Of a stretch of DNA of 19,214 nt, positions 15,456 to 19,214 are shown piece by piece. Numbering within the stretch: position 1 is the stretch's first letter; each line of letters begins with the position of its first letter. The translations under genes and the position numbers were made by a program. Source of the stretch: an uncultured Halioglobus sp. (GTDB taxonomy: Bacteria; Pseudomonadota; Gammaproteobacteria; Pseudomonadales; Halieaceae); assembly GCA_905480565.1 (NCBI GenBank), contig CAJQQW010000078.1, positions 1 to 19,214 of the forward strand. The letters are read 5' to 3'. The notes beneath the pieces are model-generated. The model had not been told where the DNA came from and did no database searches. It saw only the letters and a list, made by a program, of their open reading frames with translations.

Positions 15456-15881
15456 CTACTGACTGCCTTCTACCATGTAGTCCACGGCGGCAATGACTTC
15501 CTCGTCGCTGCAGTTCATGCAGCCACCCTTGGCGATCATACCCGTCCCGGGCACACCATTGACGCCAGCGTCATGGAGTACTGCCATGCCCTTGGCGATA
15601 CGATCGCTCCAGCCAGCGACATCACCGTACACCGGCGCACCCGCCGCGCCAGTAGTATGGCAGGCCATGCACGCGGCGTTGTACACCTCTTCACCCGAGC
15701 GGGCGACACCGACGGTCGCCGCGGGTATAGCGGCACAACTGCTGTCTCCCTCCAGACAAATGACCCCGGATGGTTTGATACGCTCTTCAATCGCGGCACG
15801 CTGCCCCTCTGTGAGACTCACGGCGAGGGCTGACCCGGCGAGCAACAAGCCGAAGACACTGAATACGATACGATTAATCAC
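15456..15881 (-). CDS. Cytochrome c5-like periplasmic monoheme protein
   Basis: A 141-residue exported c-type cytochrome carrying electrons in the periplasm. Signal peptide 1-20 (ending ALA); heme attachment CMACH at 71-75; likely axial Met115 in GTGMIAKGGC; and the family-typical second cysteine pair C121/C124 (GGCMNCSDEE), which forms a disulfide in c5 proteins. GAPVYGD and the W91-R94 region also match c5. An extra cysteine pair, C42 and C49, sits between signal peptide and heme domain. The start is GTG at 15881, supported by GAGGAG six bases upstream and by a good promoter at 15910-15937. It is divergent from the glutathione S-transferase gene. Confidence 0.93.
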   Translation of the reverse strand: MINRIVFSVFGLLLAGSALAVSLTEGQRAAIEERIKPSGVICLEGDSSCAAIPAATVGVARSGEEVYNAACMACHTTGAAGAPVYGDVAGWSDRIAKGMAVLHDAGVNGVPGTGMIAKGGCMNCSDEEVIAAVDYMVEGSQ

Positions 15882-15909
15882 AACCTACTCCTCAAATAGC
15901 ATGGCGCGC

Positions 15910-15937
15910 ATTATAGCGACTATTTATCCTGCGGCAA
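15910..15937 (-). promoter_or_regulatory. Sigma-70 promoter of the cytochrome c5-like gene
   Basis: On the minus strand, TTGCCG (15932-15937) and a perfect TATAAT (15910-15915) are separated by 16 bp. The expected start near 15903 gives a short leader of about 20 bases that contains the GAGGAG ribosome site before the GTG at 15881. Confidence 0.7.
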
Positions 15938-16051
15938 AACCGAGGCCAGGGCGCTTGCCTAGACGCCAAAAGCTAGACAAACTATGGCCCTCGCGCTATG
16001 CGCCGCACACTGCGCCGAACTGGCCACATACCCAACTGGAGCCCAGCCTAC

Positions 16052-16672
16052 ATGAAAGTTTACGCGTATGACCCCGCCCCCAACCCCCAGCGGCTCGCCC
16101 TGTTCATGAAAATGAAAGGGCTTGAGCTGGAAACCATACCAGTGGATATGACAACGGGTGAGCACCTCGGTGATGCCTACAAGCAGATCAACCCGGCGGG
16201 AACCTTACCGGCACTGGTGCTGGACGACGGGACCGTACTCACCGAAGTAGTGGGCATGTATACCTATCTCGAGGACTTGCACCCGGAGCCGCCACTCATG
16301 GGGCAGACGCCGCTGGAACGCGGGCAGGTTATGAGCTGGTGTCATAAACTTTTCACCGGCCTGACACAGGCCGTTGCCAGTGTGTTCCGCAACCGCAGCA
16401 AAGGGTTCGTGAACCGGGCACTGCCCGGCCCCCAGGACCTGCCTCAAATCCCCGATCTGGCAGAACGCGGCCGAATGCAGATCAACTTCGCCATGCCAAT
16501 GCTGGATGAACATCTGGCTACCTCCCGCTGGCTGGCGGGCGACAACTTCACCGCGGCGGATATCGATCTCTACGTCACCATCGGCTTTATGGGGTGGATA
16601 AAGGAATCCATCCCGGAGAACTGCACCCACCTCAACGACTGGTTCCGGCGCGCGCAGGAAAAGCTGTCCTGA
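16052..16672 (+). CDS. Glutathione S-transferase family protein
   Basis: A 206-residue cytosolic GST-fold protein. The N-terminal thioredoxin-like domain (1 to about 80) begins MKVYAYDPAPNPQRLALFMK and contains the cis-proline segment GTLPALVLDDGTVLTE. The C-terminal helical domain ends with WLAGDNFTAADIDLYV, whose FTAADI N-capping box is typical of the family. Such enzymes conjugate or reduce electrophiles with glutathione, but substrates vary widely. The usual Glu-Ser pair that grips glutathione reads Glu-Val here (TEVVGMYTYLE), so glutathione binding may be altered. The ATG at 16052 is chosen over an open extension to 15998 because the GST fold starts there and TGGAG lies about ten bases upstream. 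Confidence 0.9.
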   Translation: MKVYAYDPAPNPQRLALFMKMKGLELETIPVDMTTGEHLGDAYKQINPAGTLPALVLDDGTVLTEVVGMYTYLEDLHPEPPLMGQTPLERGQVMSWCHKLFTGLTQAVASVFRNRSKGFVNRALPGPQDLPQIPDLAERGRMQINFAMPMLDEHLATSRWLAGDNFTAADIDLYVTIGFMGWIKESIPENCTHLNDWFRRAQEKLS

Positions 16673-16770
16673 CCCGAGCACAGCCCAAACCGCATACTCG
16701 AACGGATATGATGCCCCGCCCTCCGTAGTTCTGGTTTATAAAGGACGGTCGCCAGAACGGGTATTGGCAC

Positions 16771-17811
16771 ATGGTCCTCTTTCACGATGGCAAACGCGCA
16801 CTGCGGTTCTGTCTGCTTCTAGTGTTGTGTAGCGTCTGCCTATTGCTGGGCGGCTGCCAGCGGAGGCCGCCCGAAGCAGCCCTCGAGACATACATCAATC
16901 GATTGGCGATCGCCCTGTCGACGTCGGTGGAACGCAACTCACTGACCCAGATTCCCGCCCTGCCCCCCGACCTCGCCTTGACAACGAGTTCAAATCTCGC
17001 CGGCGCCAGTATTTTTGATCCGCTGTCGCTGCGAAACTGCACGCTGAAAACCACCCTAATCAAACGTGGTAGTTCACTCGGGAAAAATGCGAAGGCCTCT
17101 CAACACCTTCTGCTGCAACTGGAATTTCTGCAATTGGCGCCAGCCTGTATTGCGCTGCAGCGGCAGCAGGGCAACATCGCCACAGCAGACCAACTGCAAA
17201 AAGAGTGGCGTTACGAAAGGAGCACTTTAGCCGGACAAATCTTTCAAGCCACTCTGGCCGGCACAGCATTTCGCGCCTTCTGGAATGCTCACCCCCGGCC
17301 GGGAGAGTACCCTCCGGTAGACGTGGCTCGAGCGCGGGCTGCCCTTAACCAACTTAATCACATGGTGGTCCGTTGGTTGCAGGGTGATTACCGCTCCGAC
17401 AATCTGGCTCTGGAACTTGCTCTCGGGGAGATCGCCGGCGCCCGGGCAGGACACACGCTACAGTGGCTTGCTGCACGGCACGACTGGCTCCGCGCAGCGG
17501 ACATGTCGCTGCACAATCCGGTCACCGGGCGTTTGCTGTGTCGCCAGGAGGCCCCCACCACACGCAGGATTTTGCTGGCAGATGCCACTGCATACTTCCG
17601 GCAAGAGGTACTGCCACGCTCGCGCCGCACCGCTAAACAACTGGCGACTCTAGTCGATGCGGTCACCGCGCTGGAGGTATTGCTCGAACCTACACAATCG
17701 CCTGATTATCAGCGCTGGCGACACCAGATTGTCGAGCTGCGGCAGACGATCGATCAGGCCGCGGCAAAGCACCTGGAGGCTCTCACACGGGCACAACAGG
17801 CCTGCACGTGA
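16771..17811 (+). CDS. DUF3080-like lipoprotein
   Basis: A 346-residue lipoprotein of unknown function. The N terminus has a lipoprotein signal with lipobox LLGGC (Cys29); the next residue is Gln, which would allow sorting to the outer membrane. The body is helical and rich in Leu, Ala, Arg and Gln. The segment SSLGKNAKASQHLLLQLEFL followed by PACIALQRQQG resembles DUF3080 proteins, gammaproteobacterial lipoproteins of about 350 residues with a conserved NSSLGK-type motif; this assignment is from memory of the family. The ATG at 16771 has only a weak GGGT upstream. It stands alone between the GST and SOUL genes, with 98 and 216 bp gaps, so context gives no role. Confidence 0.8.
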   Translation: MVLFHDGKRALRFCLLLVLCSVCLLLGGCQRRPPEAALETYINRLAIALSTSVERNSLTQIPALPPDLALTTSSNLAGASIFDPLSLRNCTLKTTLIKRGSSLGKNAKASQHLLLQLEFLQLAPACIALQRQQGNIATADQLQKEWRYERSTLAGQIFQATLAGTAFRAFWNAHPRPGEYPPVDVARARAALNQLNHMVVRWLQGDYRSDNLALELALGEIAGARAGHTLQWLAARHDWLRAADMSLHNPVTGRLLCRQEAPTTRRILLADATAYFRQEVLPRSRRTAKQLATLVDAVTALEVLLEPTQSPDYQRWRHQIVELRQTIDQAAAKHLEALTRAQQACT

Positions 17812-18027
17812 TCGCTGACAAAGGCCGCGCCACATTATCGAAGCCCCCGTGCGAATGCGGAAAAACGGGGCGGCACATCCGCAAGTGATATCGTCACGAG
17901 CACAGCGGGCGCGGGAGGGCACGTTTACCCAGCGTCCACGCGCACAACTAGCCAGCGTATAAAAAAGCGATGAACTGACCCCGCCCACCTGGCGTAACTA
18001 TTACCTCGCACGACAGGGAACAACGCC

Positions 18028-18588
18028 ATGACCTTCAAACACTTCTTTATTGTTCTGGGATTAGCCGGATTTGCGACTATGGGATACGCCATCGAAGAAC
18101 CCGCCTACGAAACAGCACAGCACATCGACAACGTCGAACTGAGAGACTATGCCGCCAGCATACAGGCCAGAACGACCATGGGCTCTGAAGACTCGTCTTC
18201 CAGCAGTTTCCGCCGCCTCGCTAATTATATCTTCGGTGGTAATACTGCAGAGCAGTCCATAGCCATGACGGCGCCGGTAGAGTCGCACATGACAAGCGAT
18301 GGCTACATGGCTTTTACCCTGCCGTCGGAATACGCAATGGCTCAGCTACCCTCCCCCAATGACACGAGCGTGACTCTGCATGCAGTGCCGGCGCGACGCA
18401 TAGCGGTCATCGTGTTCGGCGGTTGGGCTACCGACGGCAGGGTTGAGGAAAAATCACGCGAGCTGATGGCGGTGCTCGCGGCCAACGGTATACAGACCGT
18501 CGGTGAACCCTTCCTCAATCAGTACAACCCGCCCTGGACGCTACCCTGGAACAGACGTAATGAAGTAGCCGTCCTTGTCGCTCCGTGA
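18028..18588 (+). CDS. Secreted SOUL-family (heme-binding-like) protein
   Basis: A 186-residue protein with a signal peptide (1-21, ending MGYA) and one SOUL domain. Family features seen: IEEPAYETAQHIDNVELRDYA at the domain start, FRRLANYIFGGN, the strongly conserved IAMTAPVESH, and the C-terminal LNQYNPPWTLPWNRRNEVAV. SOUL/HBP proteins bind tetrapyrroles in some eukaryotes; bacterial exported members are mostly uncharacterised, so heme binding is plausible but unproven. GGGA eight bases before the ATG supports the start. The two flanking periplasmic cytochrome genes in the window do not form an operon with it. Confidence 0.93.
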   Translation: MTFKHFFIVLGLAGFATMGYAIEEPAYETAQHIDNVELRDYAASIQARTTMGSEDSSSSSFRRLANYIFGGNTAEQSIAMTAPVESHMTSDGYMAFTLPSEYAMAQLPSPNDTSVTLHAVPARRIAVIVFGGWATDGRVEEKSRELMAVLAANGIQTVGEPFLNQYNPPWTLPWNRRNEVAVLVAP

Positions 18589-18805
18589 CCGGGGGCGTCC
18601 ACCTCGTTCGCCGGGCCGGCATTGCAGTGAACTGGACGGGAATCTGTCATCCCGCTGTGATGCGCGCCCTGCGTCCCCTCACGAGGCCGGGCTCACCGCC
18701 CGTGGCTCCACTGAATAGAGCGCTGCCCGCCGGACGACCGGCAATCGCCCTTACACTTGCGGTCGTGAAAACAACAACCACGGGGCTTACTCGCTGCGAC
18801 TCGCT

Positions 18806-19214
18806 TCACTGGCTAGCCTCAAATACATACGCTGCCAATACATCGATGTCAGCAGAACTGAGCTGTCCACCATAGGCGGGCATCGCTCCTACGCCCTGGT
18901 TGATAGCATTCCTGAGCTGCGCGAGGCCTGGTTTCAGCGTGTCAAGATTTGGACCCACCACGCCGCGGGCGTTGGAGGCTGCAAGGCTGTGACAGACACC
19001 ACAACCGGGTTGAGCTTGACTATCAAATATCGCCTTTCCTGCCGCGGCCTGATCTGAAAGCACCCGTGCAGGGGTCGGCTCCACCGGGCTGTCGGATATT
19101 ACTGACGCGGGCTCCGCGGTTGCAATCAGCTCACGCTTCGCAAGAGTCCGCACTGCGGTAATCGTTAAACCATGATCGCCCCAGCCGTTGTGCCCATAGC
19201 CCCGATGATTGTCT
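18806..19214 (-). CDS. C-terminal cytochrome c domain of a larger protein (5' end outside window)
   Basis: The frame has no stop up to the right edge, so the gene continues beyond base 19214; the GTG at 19153 is internal. At least 135 residues are visible. The last ~85 form a small class I cytochrome c domain: heme site CGVCH, followed by GVVGPNLD, a Met-ligand segment GVGAMPAYGGQLS, and the closing SADIDVLAAYVFEASQ. Before it lies a proline/serine-rich linker (SDSPVEPTPA) and, at the edge, a Gly/His/Asn-rich stretch (HRGYGHNGWGDHGL) that I do not recognise. The layout suggests an enzyme or binding domain with a tethered cytochrome c for electron transfer, exported to the periplasm. The catalytic part is missing, so no name is given. 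Confidence 0.8.
   Translation of the reverse strand, partial: DNHRGYGHNGWGDHGLTITAVRTLAKRELIATAEPASVISDSPVEPTPARVLSDQAAAGKAIFDSQAQPGCGVCHSLAASNARGVVGPNLDTLKPGLAQLRNAINQGVGAMPAYGGQLSSADIDVLAAYVFEASQ

Noticed and set aside
18585..18875. 96-codon frame after the SOUL gene
   Set aside because: Its translation is Arg/Pro-rich without a domain, and it overlaps the convergent cytochrome gene.

Overview
The window looks like chromosomal DNA of a marine-type gammaproteobacterium. It is moderately GC-rich, with AT-rich promoter islands. A cytochrome P450, a DUF1329 protein, a thiolase/FadJ pair, a cytochrome c5-type protein, PEP-CTERM proteins and a DUF3080-type lipoprotein together resemble lipid- and steroid-degrading lineages such as Halieaceae (OM60/NOR5) or relatives. 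That placement is inference; there is no rRNA or other marker here. I see no tRNA, rRNA, CRISPR array, insertion sequence or phage gene.

Left part (1-6344), lipid catabolism. The 3' end of a cytochrome P450 gene is followed by a secreted DUF1329 protein that ends in a strong bidirectional terminator. Facing it is an operon-like pair on the minus strand, thiolase then fused enoyl-CoA hydratase/3-hydroxyacyl-CoA dehydrogenase, which together supply the last three steps of beta-oxidation. A hotdog-fold thioesterase gene is divergent from the thiolase.

Middle part (6345-11525), secreted and surface proteins, all on the minus strand. A large secreted zinc metalloprotease (reprolysin-like catalytic domain, fibronectin III domain, C-terminal beta domain) is followed by three tandem paralogues, here called A, B and C. 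Each has a signal peptide, an ectodomain with four conserved cysteines, and a C-terminal VPVP/hydrophobic/Arg tail of PEP-CTERM type, so each is probably an exosortase substrate. The protease gene, paralogue A and paralogue C each have an upstream TGGCA-N8-GC site resembling a sigma-54 -24/-12 promoter. The protease and A also share about 50 bp of related leader sequence. This protease plus PEP-CTERM array is the most interesting part of the window: it looks like a co-regulated cell-surface or matrix module whose ectodomain I do not recognise. A and B share blocks of near-identical DNA beside diverged blocks, which suggests recent duplication or gene conversion.

Right part (11526-19214), mostly housekeeping. 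In order: Rep-type superfamily 1 DNA helicase, AzgA-type NCS2 purine permease, a cytochrome c5-like protein (minus strand, recognisable sigma-70 promoter), a divergent glutathione S-transferase, a DUF3080-like lipoprotein, a secreted SOUL-family protein, and the C-terminal cytochrome c domain of a larger protein that runs off the right edge.
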